From contig LNDZ01000018.1 of NCBI GenBank assembly GCA_001464495.1, positions 19,167 to 83,166 of the forward strand: a DNA stretch of 64,000 nt. Direction: 5' to 3'. The DNA is from Betaproteobacteria bacterium Ga0074130 (GTDB lineage Bacteria; Pseudomonadota; Gammaproteobacteria; Burkholderiales; Rhodocyclaceae). Made by a program: the position numbers and the translations under genes. The notes under the pieces were generated by a model. That model was not told the DNA's origin, did no database searches, and was given only the letters and a program-made list of their open reading frames with translations. Below, in pieces: positions 1 through 8,700 of the stretch; position 1 is the first letter of the stretch; every line of letters begins with the position of its first letter.

Positions 1-413
1 TTGCTGCCCGTCTTGCTCGGCCCAGCAGAAGCGGATACACCGAGCGATGGCCATAAGGCTGCCGCTGAAACATCGCGTAAGGCCCGCGATTTTTCCAGGC
101 TTGCCCGCGCACGCTTAACGCTGGTGTTGAAGCGCAATGATTGCTCAACCAGTTGCGAGAGTAGCGGGTCATCAAAGCGCGCCCACCATCCCTGCAATGC
201 ATCAGCCGCCACCGGCATTGTCACGCGGGGTGAAGTCTTGCCGTCAGTTGACTCAGCATCAGTTGTCTTCTCAGACCAGCCTGCGGGTACAACAGGGCGT
301 TGATCCTCCCTCAGCGCGCGTGGCTGTAAGGCACAACTGCTCAGCGTTAGCGCAACCAGACACAGGCTGTACAGGAGTTGTCGGCGGGTGAGGCTTACGA
401 TCAGAGTGACCAT
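1..413 (-). CDS. RND efflux outer-membrane lipoprotein (NodT/OprM family), partial
   Basis: Outer-membrane channel of a tripartite drug or solvent efflux pump. Only the first 137 codons are present; the gene runs off the left edge. The ATG at 413 opens a frame with a lipoprotein signal: a short basic start, a hydrophobic stretch and a lipobox LSSC at residues 24-27, so the mature protein would start at Cys27. Residues 76-85 (WWARFDDPLL) followed by an amphipathic helix are typical of the start of the NodT/OprM barrel-tunnel family. The pump and adaptor genes would be expected beyond the edge or upstream; neither is in the window, so the substrate is unknown. A 14-bp palindrome-like site lies 67 bp upstream. 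Family call is strong; pump identity is not. Confidence 0.85.
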   Translation of the reverse strand, partial: MVTLIVSLTRRQLLYSLCLVALTLSSCALQPRALREDQRPVVPAGWSEKTTDAESTDGKTSPRVTMPVAADALQGWWARFDDPLLSQLVEQSLRFNTSVKRARASLEKSRALRDVSAAALWPSLGVSASAGPSKTGS

Positions 414-479
414 GGCAATGCGGTGACGAATGGGGAATCCCATTGCCATGGATCATGCGATGTCAGGGTGTGGTGGTCT

Positions 480-493
480 GTACGCTAGCGAAC
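480..493. promoter_or_regulatory. Operator-like palindrome GTACGCTAGCGAAC
   Basis: A 14-bp near-palindrome in the divergent intergenic space between the efflux lipoprotein gene (minus) and cbpA (plus). It differs by one base from the perfect palindrome GTTCGCTAGCGAAC at 9377-9390. Such a site could bind a dimeric repressor of the TetR or MarR kind, but no regulator gene is adjacent. Function is inferred only. Confidence 0.35.
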
Positions 494-523
494 GTTGTTT
501 CTTATGTCTGCAGCGTAGGCTGA

Positions 524-547
524 TCAAGTGAAGTCAAGTCAAGTCAT
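524..547 (+). repeat. Short tandem pentamer repeat upstream of cbpA
   Basis: Five consecutive pentamers of the pattern TCAAG/TGAAG/TCATG lie about 60 bp before the cbpA start. It is a short imperfect direct repeat in the 5' region. It may be part of a promoter or leader, or slipped-strand noise. No known function is assigned. Confidence 0.4.
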
Positions 548-606
548 GGGCATGCTTGTTTTGCCCGTAGGCCTTTCATCGCCGCTTTGTACAGCAAACC
601 GCCACC

Positions 607-1572
607 ATGGAATTCAAAGACTATTACGCCACGCTGGGAGTGCCCCGCACCGCGACAGAGGATGAGATCAAACGCGCCTACCGCAAGCTGGCGCGCAAGT
701 ACCATCCCGACGTCAGCAAAGAGCCAGATGCCGAAGTGCGCTTCAAAGCGCTTGGCGAAGCCTACAAGGTGCTCAAGACGGCGGAGTCTCGGGCAGCCTA
801 TGATCGAATGGGCAGCGACTGGAAAGCGGGACAGGACTTTCAACCGCCACCTAACTGGGATGCCGGCTTTGAATTTGGCGGCGCAGGGGGTGCTGATGGC
901 GCTGGCTATGCCGGCAATGAAAAGTCATTCAGCGATTTGTTTGAGTCCTTGTTCGGCAAAGGTGCTGGGCCGTCACAGCAACATCGTCGCTCGGAATCAA
1001 GCCGTGGTGAGGACCACCACGCCAAGGTCATGATCGATCTGGAAGATGCCTATCTGGGCGCGCAGCGCAGTATCTCGCTGCAGATGCCAGCGTTCGACTC
1101 AGCAGGCAATTTGGTCAACCAGCTACGCACATTGAACGTCAGCATTCCCAAAGGCGTGCGTGCCGGGCAGCGCCTCCGTCTGGTCGGGCAGGGCAGTCCG
1201 GGTGCTTCGGGGATGGCTGCCGGGGCGGGAGATTTATATCTTGAAATTGTCTTCAAGCCACACGCCGGTTTTCGGGTGGATAAGCGCGATGTCTATCTCG
1301 ACTTGCCTGTCAGTCCATGGGAGGCCACCCTCGGTGCTACCGTCACAGTACCCATGCCTGATGGCGCTGTGCAACTCTCTGTCCCTGCTGCTTCCACCGG
1401 CGGCCGCAAGTTGCGCCTTAAGGGTAAGGGTATCCCCTCTCACCCACCGGGGGATCTGTATGCCGTGCTGAATATCGCTTTGCCACCCGCCGATACCGAG
1501 GCCGCCAAAGCTGCGTATCGAGAGATGGAAGTGGCCTTTGATTTCGATCCGCGCGCACACCTGAAAGGATGA
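607..1572 (+). CDS. cbpA: Curved DNA-binding protein CbpA (DnaJ-like co-chaperone)
   Basis: J-domain co-chaperone that stimulates DnaK and also binds curved DNA on the nucleoid. The protein has 321 residues. The J domain covers residues 1-70 with the HPD motif at 33-35; a Gly-rich linker follows at about 90-105; the C-terminal two-part substrate-binding region spans about 135-305. There is no CxxCxGxG zinc centre, which separates CbpA from DnaJ. The ATG at 607 places the J domain at the very N-terminus as in the family. The stop overlaps the start of cbpM by ATGA, so the two are translationally coupled, as is usual for this pair. Confidence 0.95.
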   Translation: MEFKDYYATLGVPRTATEDEIKRAYRKLARKYHPDVSKEPDAEVRFKALGEAYKVLKTAESRAAYDRMGSDWKAGQDFQPPPNWDAGFEFGGAGGADGAGYAGNEKSFSDLFESLFGKGAGPSQQHRRSESSRGEDHHAKVMIDLEDAYLGAQRSISLQMPAFDSAGNLVNQLRTLNVSIPKGVRAGQRLRLVGQGSPGASGMAAGAGDLYLEIVFKPHAGFRVDKRDVYLDLPVSPWEATLGATVTVPMPDGAVQLSVPAASTGGRKLRLKGKGIPSHPPGDLYAVLNIALPPADTEAAKAAYREMEVAFDFDPRAHLKG

Positions 1573-1913
1573 ATAGCATGGCTAACGACAACACCATTTA
1601 CTTACATGGCCAGATCCTTGATGAACACACTCACCTCACTTATACCGAGCTGTGTCGAGCGTCTGCCTTGGAAGATGAGCAAGTAACGGCGCTCGTATTG
1701 GAAGGCGTGATCGAACCCATCGAGCGTGATGCAGCGACGGACGCTGACCCTACTCACTGGCAGTTTTGTGGGGTGGCGTTGCAGCGCGCGGTTGTTGCAC
1801 GCCGCCTCACCCGTGATCTGGAAGTGAACCTGGCCGGCGTGGCACTCGCGTTTGAGTTAATGGATCAGATTGCGGATCTGAAATCACGCCTTGGGCGATG
1901 TTCAAAAGCCTAG
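1569..1913 (+). CDS. cbpM: Chaperone modulator CbpM
   Basis: Small partner that binds the J domain of CbpA and blocks its DnaK-stimulating and DNA-binding activity. The protein has 114 residues from the overlapping ATG at 1569; an in-frame ATG at 1578 is an alternative start. The helical sequence with a MerR-like N-terminal half (YTELCRASALEDEQVTALVL region) fits the CbpM/GmcC family. Its position directly after cbpA with a 4-bp overlap is the strongest support. A short GC palindrome followed by T residues at the stop codon (about 1908-1923) may end the transcript. Confidence 0.88.
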   Translation: MNSMANDNTIYLHGQILDEHTHLTYTELCRASALEDEQVTALVLEGVIEPIERDAATDADPTHWQFCGVALQRAVVARRLTRDLEVNLAGVALAFELMDQIADLKSRLGRCSKA

Positions 1914-1935
1914 GCGGTTTTTTCTGCGCATAAAA

Positions 1936-1967
1936 AATGGGCAGCGCCTTTCAAAGCGCTGCCCATT
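1936..1967 (-). terminator. Rho-independent terminator
   Basis: Perfect 12-bp inverted repeat (arms 1936-1947 and 1956-1967, 8-nt loop). An A-run at 1932-1937 becomes a U-tract for minus-strand transcripts. It ends the gene whose stop is at 1972 and could also stop cbpAM transcripts arriving from the other side. Confidence 0.85.
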
Positions 1968-1971
1968 CACT

Positions 1972-2475
1972 TTAAGCAGCTGCCCAAGCCTTTGAGCCTT
2001 CGAGTGTGATGCACGCACCAGCAACTTCCTTGACATTGCCGTGCACCATCAACACAAATTTGTCGGCCTTCACTGCCGTCTCGTATTTGATAACTTGGTT
2101 CTTGGGCACACCAATTTGGCTGAGCGCAGCACCAAGCGCAGACACACCACCCACAATGGCTGCGCCTTCAAGCACGCTGACCAGCGTTGCAACCAAAGGC
2201 CCCGCCATGGCGACTAGCCCGAGCCCCGGGAACACAAAGATGGCCGGTGCGACCAGCGCACCCCAGAGTGCGCCCCAGAACGCCCCAACGCCGCCCCAAG
2301 CCTTAATCCTGTCGCCAACGGTATAGAAACCGATGGGGTGTTCTTCGCTGTGATAGCCCTTGCCAACCAGCGACAGTTGTTTCATGTCGAAGCCTGACTT
2401 GCTCAGTGAGCGAATCGCTTCTTCAGCCTCTGTGTGCGTGTTGTAAATGAATGCGGGAGTTTTTTGATGATCCAT
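1972..2475 (-). CDS. Glycine-rich membrane stress protein (DUF1269/YflT-like)
   Basis: 167-residue protein of unknown exact role. The start ATG at 2475 is chosen because AAAGGAAG lies just upstream, whereas the longer open frame has no such site. Residues 8-45 resemble the general-stress YflT/17M-type domain (tyrosine/threonine/glutamate-rich, then SGFDMKQLSLVGKG). Residues about 60-118 form two Gly/Ala-rich hydrophobic segments typical of glycine-zipper membrane proteins. It lies downstream of a BON-domain gene on the same strand, which suggests an envelope-stress setting. Family name is tentative. Confidence 0.7.
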   Translation of the reverse strand: MDHQKTPAFIYNTHTEAEEAIRSLSKSGFDMKQLSLVGKGYHSEEHPIGFYTVGDRIKAWGGVGAFWGALWGALVAPAIFVFPGLGLVAMAGPLVATLVSVLEGAAIVGGVSALGAALSQIGVPKNQVIKYETAVKADKFVLMVHGNVKEVAGACITLEGSKAWAAA

Positions 2476-2563
2476 GATGCTTCCTTTGCGGGCCGCGCGG
2501 GCCTGATATGAGGGAGTGCGGGTGCGGCAGTGCCTTATCTTGCGCACTGCCGAGTCGGGCGAC

Positions 2564-3214
2564 TTACCAATCGACACGCATCTTGTCGATAACACTGCGT
2601 ACGCCCGGCGTGCTCCAGGCCGAGTGACGCGCTGTGTCACGTTCCGCCCAACTGTGAATGGTCCCGGCCAACGTGACTTCGTCACCTTCCACCGCCACTG
2701 TGATGTGTCCATCCAGCTGGTGATTGCGCTTCAGTGCGGCCTCAATATCGCTTTTGACAATGGCAGGGGTCAGCTTGGGTTGTATTGAAATTTCATTACT
2801 CAATCCCTTTACACCCATCAGGTGGCGCACAGCGGCGGCGATGCCTTGACGCTGAAACTCCCAATTCACCTGACCAGACAGCGTGATCCAGCCTTCCTCG
2901 ACCATGACTTGAATGCTGCCCTTGGGGTAGTAGGTCAGCCACTCGATCACGTTTTCTGCGGCACGGGCAATGTCCGCATCCAGTCGCTGGTTGTCACCAA
3001 ACAGCTTGACCTTGATTTCAACTGCCAAGGCCTTCACGCCCGATACGCGTTGCGCGGCGTGTTCTGCGTCGCCCTTTTGTGCAAAGGTATCCACATGGCC
3101 GCTGAGCGTCACAATCCCATCTTGTACTTCAACGCCAATCTGGGCAGCGTTGATCGACGGCTCCCACTTAAGCTCGGCGAGCACATCCTGCTGTAGTTCA
3201 GTATCTGTTTTCAT
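2564..3214 (-). CDS. BON-domain protein with three BON repeats
   Basis: 216-residue protein built of three BON modules (about residues 5-70, 75-140 and 150-215), each with the pattern V..G.V.L.G.V. BON domains are thought to bind phospholipid or membrane surfaces, as in OsmY. There is no signal peptide, so this copy is probably cytoplasmic. The start ATG at 3214 begins the first repeat cleanly; in-frame ATGs further upstream at 3223 and beyond would add unrelated residues. It sits between the P-type ATPase gene and the membrane stress protein gene, all on the minus strand. Confidence 0.85.
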   Translation of the reverse strand: MKTDTELQQDVLAELKWEPSINAAQIGVEVQDGIVTLSGHVDTFAQKGDAEHAAQRVSGVKALAVEIKVKLFGDNQRLDADIARAAENVIEWLTYYPKGSIQVMVEEGWITLSGQVNWEFQRQGIAAAVRHLMGVKGLSNEISIQPKLTPAIVKSDIEAALKRNHQLDGHITVAVEGDEVTLAGTIHSWAERDTARHSAWSTPGVRSVIDKMRVDW

Positions 3215-3286
3215 GATGACCATTACCCGTTGTAGAGGAAGGGTCACTATCGGCCACCTTTCTACTTCCCTCTGTACGGTAGCCTA

Positions 3287-5809
3287 CTAAGGAAACCGTC
3301 TGACCTTCCCAATCAAGGTCACGCTGATAAAGCCGAGCGCAATGGCGAGTAGTGTGTCGCTCAAGGGCGGCGGCGAAAAGCGCAGCAGCTCGCGGCTGAC
3401 CGGCACCGTAATCGCCAACGCAATCAACACGGTGGCGGTGCCCAAAATGATCCAGAACGGTTTGCTCATCTTGGCGAGTGTGCGCAGGCTGGGGTTTTTG
3501 TGTGAGGTCACCATCACCAACGCAATGTTCGCTGCCATCAAACAGACGATCGCCAATGTTCTGGCCATGTCTTCCGCCATCCCGCTGCGCAAGCTGTACC
3601 AATAGGTGAGCAACGTTGCCCCCAGCGCCACTGCGCCATCCAGCGCGCCTTGAAGCAGCAACGCCTTGCCGATAATTAAGTCGGCCGCTGGCCGGGGCGG
3701 GCGCTGCATCAGGTCGTCGTCGGGTGGAATGGATTCAAAGGCGATTGAGCACATCGGGTCGATCAGCATTTCCAGCAAGGCCACATGCATGGGGAGCAAG
3801 AGTGGTGGCAGGCCCATCAGCAGCGGCAGCAAGGCCAAGCCGGCAATCGGCACATGAATGGCGACGATATAGGTCATCACCTTGCGCAGGTTTTCAAAAA
3901 TGCGCCGGCCCATATGCACGCCGCCAACAATACGGCTGAAGTCTTCATCGAGCAGCACAACCGTTGCCGCGGCGCGTGCTACATCGGTACCGCGCGCACC
4001 CATGGCAATGCCAATATGCGCGGCCTTGAGCGCCGGCGCATCGTTCACGCCATCGCCCGTCATGGCGACCACTTCACCCATGCGCTTCAATGTTTCCACC
4101 AGCCGCAGCTTTTGCGCCGGCATCACGCGCGCAAACACGCGTACGTCGCGGAGTGCTTTGATCAGCGCCGCTTCGTCCATCGCTTCGATCTCGCTGCCGG
4201 TTAGCACACCGGCTGCGGTGGCAATGCCCGCTTCCTGGGCAATCGCCAGTGCCGTGGCCGGGTAGTCACCCGTGATCATTGCCACCTTGATGCCCGCGGT
4301 GTGCGCCAGTGTCACCGCAGGGGCCACCGTCTCGCGCAACGGGTCGGCTAGGCCAATCAGGCCTTCGAAGGCAAATTCGTAATCGTGTTGCTCGTCGGGT
4401 GGGGTTTCATCCGGGTGGGTCTGGCTGCTGCTGGCAACAGCGATGACACGTAGGCCACGCGCAGCGAGCTGCTGCACCTGCGCTAGTAGCTGTGCCGTGG
4501 CTGTTGCATCCATGTGGCATAGATTGGCAATTGCCTCCGGCGCGCCTTTCGCACCCACCGCAAACGTGCCGTCATCACGCACCCATGCGCGCGACATCGC
4601 CAGCAATTGCGGCGTCAGCTCGTATTCTTCTTCCAGCGTCCAGCTGGGGTGTAGGTGCTCAGTTGAGGCCAAGGTGCGCTCGCCCAGCTCGACCACCGCC
4701 TGATCCATGGGGTCCACACCCTTGCGGCGCGAGGCCAGCAGCGCGTATTCGAGCACGCGATGCGCCTCCTCCGGCAATGTCTTTGCCGCTTTATCAATAT
4801 CGATGAACTGGCCGTTGGCGAAGAGCACGCTGACACGCATGCGGTTTTCGGTCAGGGTGCCTGTCTTGTCCACGCACAGCATCGTCGCCGCGCCCAGTGT
4901 CTCGATCACAGCGGGGCGGCGCACCAGCACCTTACCCTGCGCCAATCGCCACGCACCGAGTGCAAGGAACACTGTCAGCGCCATGGGGAATTCTTCTGGC
5001 AGCATCGACATCGCCACTGCAATGCCGGACAGCACACCCTGCATCCATTCACCGCGCTGCAGTCCGTACCACAGCACCAAGCAAGCGCTGATGACCACCG
5101 CGCCGAGTGAAAACCAGCGCACGAACTTCTTAACGACCCGCTGCAGCAGCGTGTCCTCCGGCGCAATGCTCGCCAGCGTCGAGCCAATCTGCCCAATCTG
5201 GCTGTGAATGCCGGTGGTGGTGACTTCGGCCATGCCGTGGCCTGTCACGATCAGCGTGCCGGCAAACACAAAGGGCTGGTCGTCTCCGCCGGGTGTGGCG
5301 GGTGTGGCAGGTGCGTCTTCCGCCGAGGCCTGTTTGCGCACTGGCACACTCTCGCCCGTCAGCAGCGATTCATCCACCGCCAGATCAGAGGCCTTGCGCA
5401 CCCGCGCATCGGCGGCAATACGCTCGCCTTCTGCCAACAACAGGGTGTCGCCGGGCACCACCTCACTCGCATCAATCTGCACTACGTGACCATCACGCAT
5501 CACGCGCGCCAAGGGCGACGAGAGTGAGCGCAAGGCATCCAGTGCACGTTCGCTGCGCCGCTCCTGCACGATGACTAAACCAATGGAGAACATTGCAAAC
5601 ACCGCCAGCACCATGCCCTCACGCACATCGCCAAGCAGCAGGTAAATGCCCGCCGCGCCGAGCAAGAGCAGAAACATGGGTTCGGTGAGAATGCCGATGC
5701 AAGTGCGCCAGAAGCCGCGTTGTTCTTGCTGGTCCAGCGCGTTGGGGCCATAGGTTTGCAAGCGGCTGGCGGCTTCAGCCTGACTCAATCCGTGTTCGTT
5801 CCAGGGCAT
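3287..5809 (-). CDS. Cation-transporting P-type ATPase (type II-like)
   Basis: Inner-membrane ATP-driven cation pump of about 840 residues. Motifs in order: N-terminal cation-ATPase domain, TGES at about 151-154 (actuator), PEEFP at about 271-275 in the ion-site helix, DKTGT at about 314-318 (phosphorylated Asp), TGDGVNDAP hinge motif, then C-terminal helices. PEEFP in place of PEGLP places it in a bacterial subgroup of the Ca/Mn-type pumps; the ion cannot be told from sequence. Start ATG 5809 is preferred because the conserved domain begins right after it; a longer start at 5878 is possible. The upstream space to yecA (5810-5973) holds divergent promoters. Confidence 0.9.
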   Translation of the reverse strand: MPWNEHGLSQAEAASRLQTYGPNALDQQEQRGFWRTCIGILTEPMFLLLLGAAGIYLLLGDVREGMVLAVFAMFSIGLVIVQERRSERALDALRSLSSPLARVMRDGHVVQIDASEVVPGDTLLLAEGERIAADARVRKASDLAVDESLLTGESVPVRKQASAEDAPATPATPGGDDQPFVFAGTLIVTGHGMAEVTTTGIHSQIGQIGSTLASIAPEDTLLQRVVKKFVRWFSLGAVVISACLVLWYGLQRGEWMQGVLSGIAVAMSMLPEEFPMALTVFLALGAWRLAQGKVLVRRPAVIETLGAATMLCVDKTGTLTENRMRVSVLFANGQFIDIDKAAKTLPEEAHRVLEYALLASRRKGVDPMDQAVVELGERTLASTEHLHPSWTLEEEYELTPQLLAMSRAWVRDDGTFAVGAKGAPEAIANLCHMDATATAQLLAQVQQLAARGLRVIAVASSSQTHPDETPPDEQHDYEFAFEGLIGLADPLRETVAPAVTLAHTAGIKVAMITGDYPATALAIAQEAGIATAAGVLTGSEIEAMDEAALIKALRDVRVFARVMPAQKLRLVETLKRMGEVVAMTGDGVNDAPALKAAHIGIAMGARGTDVARAAATVVLLDEDFSRIVGGVHMGRRIFENLRKVMTYIVAIHVPIAGLALLPLLMGLPPLLLPMHVALLEMLIDPMCSIAFESIPPDDDLMQRPPRPAADLIIGKALLLQGALDGAVALGATLLTYWYSLRSGMAEDMARTLAIVCLMAANIALVMVTSHKNPSLRTLAKMSKPFWIILGTATVLIALAITVPVSRELLRFSPPPLSDTLLAIALGFISVTLIGKVRRFP

Positions 5810-5973
5810 GGCATGTGACCGGTGAGGAAAGAGGGCGCATAACGACTGCGCTAAGCCCACTGTAGCCTGCATTGCCATCGAGCCGGGTTGATATCTGTCA
5901 ATTGCACCGAAACTAGCCCGCCCTGAGATAATGCGCGCCTGATTACGTTTCCGGCGTTACCGCCGCTCTCCGC

Positions 5974-6678
5974 ATGTCCCAGTTCAATGTTCGCCTTGCC
6001 AAGCCCCTGACCCAAACCGAGTTCAGTGAGCTTGACCGCTTCCTCTCGTCCGACCTCACTTCCGAGCACACCATGATGGTGGATACGCTCGATGGCTTCC
6101 TCACTGCCATTGCGCTGGGGCCCATTGACATCCCTGTGCCACAGTGGCTGCCCCGTGTCTGGGGGCCAGAAGACAAGGACACGCCGCGCTTCCGTAATGC
6201 CGAGCAGGCCGACCGCATCCTTGCCCTCATCGTGCGCCAGCTCAACGGCATCATGCGTACCCTGCAGCTCGATCTGGAAAACTACAGCCCCATCGTCGAT
6301 GTGGTCGAGCATGAGGGCGAAGATTACGACGACGCCGAAATGTGGGCCTTCGGCTTCATGGCCGGCATCAACCTCGCGCGCACCGCATGGCAACCCGTAT
6401 TTGAGCAGCCAGACGTGCTGGAATCCCTCAAGCCAGTTTTCCTGCTCAGTGCCAAGAACCTGACCGACGAGCAAAAGCAGCTCGTCGCCACGCCGCAGCA
6501 GCGCGCCGCCTTGGCCGCAGAGCTGCCCGCCGCCGTTGCCGTGCTCTACAACTTCTGGCAACCCTTCCGCAAGGCCGAAGCCCCAGCACCCATGCGTGCT
6601 GCCCCCAAGGCTGGCCGCAACGACCCCTGCCCGTGTGGCAGCGGCAACAAGTTCAAGAAGTGCTGCGGCGCTGACTAA
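5974..6678 (+). CDS. yecA: YecA/UPF0149 family protein with SEC-C motif
   Basis: 234-residue cytosolic protein. Residues about 12-195 match the UPF0149 (YecA/YgfB) all-helical fold, including the [14 protein letters not shown] and WAFGFMAG segments. The C-terminus carries a SEC-C zinc-binding motif [13 protein letters not shown], as in SecA and YecA, which can contact ribosomes or SecA clients. The ATG at 5974 gives a normal N-terminus. It diverges from the P-type ATPase gene. Role in the cell is inferred from E. coli YecA only. Confidence 0.85.
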   Translation: MSQFNVRLAKPLTQTEFSELDRFLSSDLTSEHTMMVDTLDGFLTAIALGPIDIPVPQWLPRVWGPEDKDTPRFRNAEQADRILALIVRQLNGIMRTLQLDLENYSPIVDVVEHEGEDYDDAEMWAFGFMAGINLARTAWQPVFEQPDVLESLKPVFLLSAKNLTDEQKQLVATPQQRAALAAELPAAVAVLYNFWQPFRKAEAPAPMRAAPKAGRNDPCPCGSGNKFKKCCGAD

Positions 6679-6701
6679 GCAGACTAAGACGACTAGGGCG
6701 A

Positions 6702-7076
6702 CTACGCGGAATACGCTGGCTGCGGATCCAACGGTTCGTAGCCAGCCTCTGCCGGTGTTACCACCGAAATAAAGATCAGCGGGTCAGGGTGCGGGTTGTG
6801 CACCCCATGCACATGGCCAATCGGAGCAACCGCAATATCGCCGGCCACCAACGGCAGTGTGGCCCCAGCCTCGTTGATCAGGTACTCGCCCTTGCCTGAG
6901 AGGATGGTCCAGGTGTCTTGCCCGTGTGGGTGCACATGCGCCGCAATGCGCTGCCCTTGCGCCACATGCCATGCAACCACGACCGTTTCTGGCGTCGTCG
7001 TCACCACGGATCGAATTGGTTCGCCCGTGCTTGGCTGCAAAAAGTCCCGGCTGTGAAAGGTGCGCTGCATGCTCAT
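6702..7076 (-). CDS. Cupin-domain protein
   Basis: 124-residue single-domain cupin. The barrel motifs are visible: H.HPHGQDTWTILSGKGE (metal-binding first motif) and PIGHVHGVHNP (second motif). The start ATG at 7076 has AGGGAGAG upstream; a second ATG two codons later could serve. Substrate is unknown; small stand-alone cupins can be metal-dependent oxygenases, isomerases or sugar sensors. It is convergent with yecA and stands alone. Confidence 0.8.
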   Translation of the reverse strand: MSMQRTFHSRDFLQPSTGEPIRSVVTTTPETVVVAWHVAQGQRIAAHVHPHGQDTWTILSGKGEYLINEAGATLPLVAGDIAVAPIGHVHGVHNPHPDPLIFISVVTPAEAGYEPLDPQPAYSA

Positions 7077-7248
7077 CGTTCTCTCCCTGTCGTGATGGCA
7101 AGCAAGGTGCCGTGCCATGACGATTAGACGACGATCAGCCGTGCTTTCTTACAGGCGAGCCCAATGAATAATTCACGGCAACCATCAGTCAAATCTTTCC
7201 TGCGGCTGCGGTGCCGGCCTGCTGCTTCTCTGCCAACGTAAGGAAAAC

Positions 7249-7635
7249 TCAGCGTATCAGCAGCGCGCCAAGCAAGTAAATGGCGCTAGTCAACAGCACC
7301 GAAAATGTCATCACCATGCCAACCACGCGGAAGCGGAAGTTCTCCCGTTGTTGGCGCATGCCATAGGCGTGTGACAGCCGCGCAATCAACAAGGTGCAGC
7401 CCAGTGCATGCACAACCCAAGGGCGAGCTGCCACCAATTCAACCAGCAGTATCAACACCAGTGCCATGGGCACATACTCGGCAAAGTTCGCATGCACGCG
7501 GATGGCGCGCAGTAGCTCCGGGTTGTCGGCATGGCCGAGGCCGATCCGCAGCCGCCGACGGATGCGGATCGTGCGCATACTTAGATACACGAACAGGATG
7601 GCAAGCAACGACGCATAAATCGGAAGAATCATCAT
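7249..7635 (-). CDS. MAPEG family membrane protein
   Basis: 128-residue integral membrane protein with four hydrophobic helices, of the MAPEG family (microsomal glutathione-transferase/eicosanoid enzyme fold). Recognised by the segment RIGLGHADNPELLRAIRVHANF followed by E-Y-V-P, the family's glutathione-binding loop pattern. Bacterial members are mostly uncharacterised. The gene lies 50 bp downstream of the LysR gene on the same strand and might be co-transcribed with it. The 170 bp between it and the cupin gene start shows no further gene. Confidence 0.85.
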   Translation of the reverse strand: MMILPIYASLLAILFVYLSMRTIRIRRRLRIGLGHADNPELLRAIRVHANFAEYVPMALVLILLVELVAARPWVVHALGCTLLIARLSHAYGMRQQRENFRFRVVGMVMTFSVLLTSAIYLLGALLIR

Positions 7636-7685
7636 GGTTGCTGCCCCGTGTTGATTGAATACATGGTTGCGCCTGAGTTCAGCCT

Positions 7686-8600
7686 TCAGGCAACGACACC
7701 CGGCAGGGTGAGGAAATAATCAGCGAGTGCAGCAATTGATTGGCGCACTTTGGCTGGCTGCGCATCGCGTTGCGGTGTGACTGCCCAAATGTCGAGCGGC
7801 GGTAATTGCCAGTCTGGCAGTAAGCGTACCAGACGGCCGCTGCGGATATCCGCGTCGACATCAATGCTGCCGAGTAAGCCCAACCCCATGCCAGACAGAC
7901 ACATCTGTTGCACTGAAAGTTGATTGTTGCTCATCACCCGTGGCGTGAGTTGCAGCGTAATGCTCTCTGCAGATTTACTTTTACGTTTGAGCGTGTTGGC
8001 AAGCGCCAATGAGAGCGTACTGGTGTTCAATCCGAGCCAGGTATGGTCTTGCAGATCCGCTGGCGTGCTGATGGGCGAGTGCTGTGCCAAGTACGCTGGT
8101 GCAGCGCACACCCACACATCAAAGGCGCCCAGCCGCCGTGCCACCCAGTTCGAGTCGCTGAGGGGGCCGTAACGAATGGCGAGATCAATGCGCGATGCGA
8201 TCAGGTCGATCGGCGCATCGTCCACCAGCAAGCTAAGACGCAGTTGCGGGTGCGCGCGCAGCAACTGGCCGAGCGCCGGCTCGATATGGCGACCAAAGCC
8301 AATGGTGGCCGAGAGACGCAGCTCACCGCTCGGCGTATCGCGCGAGGCGCTGAGCTCCGCCCGCGCTTGTTCCGCCGCTGTGACCAGTTCAGCGCAACGG
8401 ACGTGGAAGCGTTCACCGGCTTCAGTGAGGGTCAGCTTGCGCGTAGAGCGGTGGAGCAGGGTGACGCCACCACTTTGCTCCAGCAGGCGCACCTGCTGGC
8501 TGACAGCAGAGGTGCTCATACCCAGCTCACGCGCGGCAGCGCTCATCGAGCGGTGGCGAACCACGGCGGCAAAGACAGCCATGCGGCGTAAATCATCCAT
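7686..8600 (-). CDS. LysR-family transcriptional regulator
   Basis: 304-residue DNA-binding regulator. Residues 1-60 form the LysR winged helix-turn-helix (SMSAAARELGMSTSAVSQQV); residues about 90-295 form the periplasmic-binding-like effector domain. It belongs to the AaeR/DsdC-like subgroup with the typical ending on a short hydrophobic helix. It is divergent from the NAD(P)-binding reductase gene at 8701 across 100 bp, the classical arrangement in which the regulator controls the divergent gene. A TTAAGC-N3-GCTTAA palindrome lies directly before its start. Confidence 0.93.
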   Translation of the reverse strand: MDDLRRMAVFAAVVRHRSMSAAARELGMSTSAVSQQVRLLEQSGGVTLLHRSTRKLTLTEAGERFHVRCAELVTAAEQARAELSASRDTPSGELRLSATIGFGRHIEPALGQLLRAHPQLRLSLLVDDAPIDLIASRIDLAIRYGPLSDSNWVARRLGAFDVWVCAAPAYLAQHSPISTPADLQDHTWLGLNTSTLSLALANTLKRKSKSAESITLQLTPRVMSNNQLSVQQMCLSGMGLGLLGSIDVDADIRSGRLVRLLPDWQLPPLDIWAVTPQRDAQPAKVRQSIAALADYFLTLPGVVA

Positions 8601-8602
8601 TG

Positions 8603-8617
8603 TTAAGCTTTGCTTAA
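8603..8617. promoter_or_regulatory. Probable LysR operator (TTAAGC-N3-GCTTAA)
   Basis: Perfect 6-bp inverted repeat with a 3-bp spacer, located 3 bp upstream of the LysR gene start and about 85 bp before the divergent reductase gene. LysR-type regulators bind interrupted palindromes of T-N11-A kind in such spaces and autoregulate from there. Assignment rests on position and symmetry. Confidence 0.45.
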
Positions 8618-8700
8618 AAGTGTTGGCCTATTTTGCCGTCTAGTGCATGGTTTGTGAAGTGAATACCATGGCTTCGTTACCCCATTCTCAGGAGACGAAC

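Noticed and set aside
1..303. 100-codon open frame on the plus strand at the left edge
   Set aside because: It is antisense to the clear NodT-type lipoprotein gene and its translation has no family features.
5851..6561. 236-codon minus-strand frame opposite yecA
   Set aside because: The plus strand codes for a complete UPF0149/SEC-C protein; the reverse frame has no homologous look.
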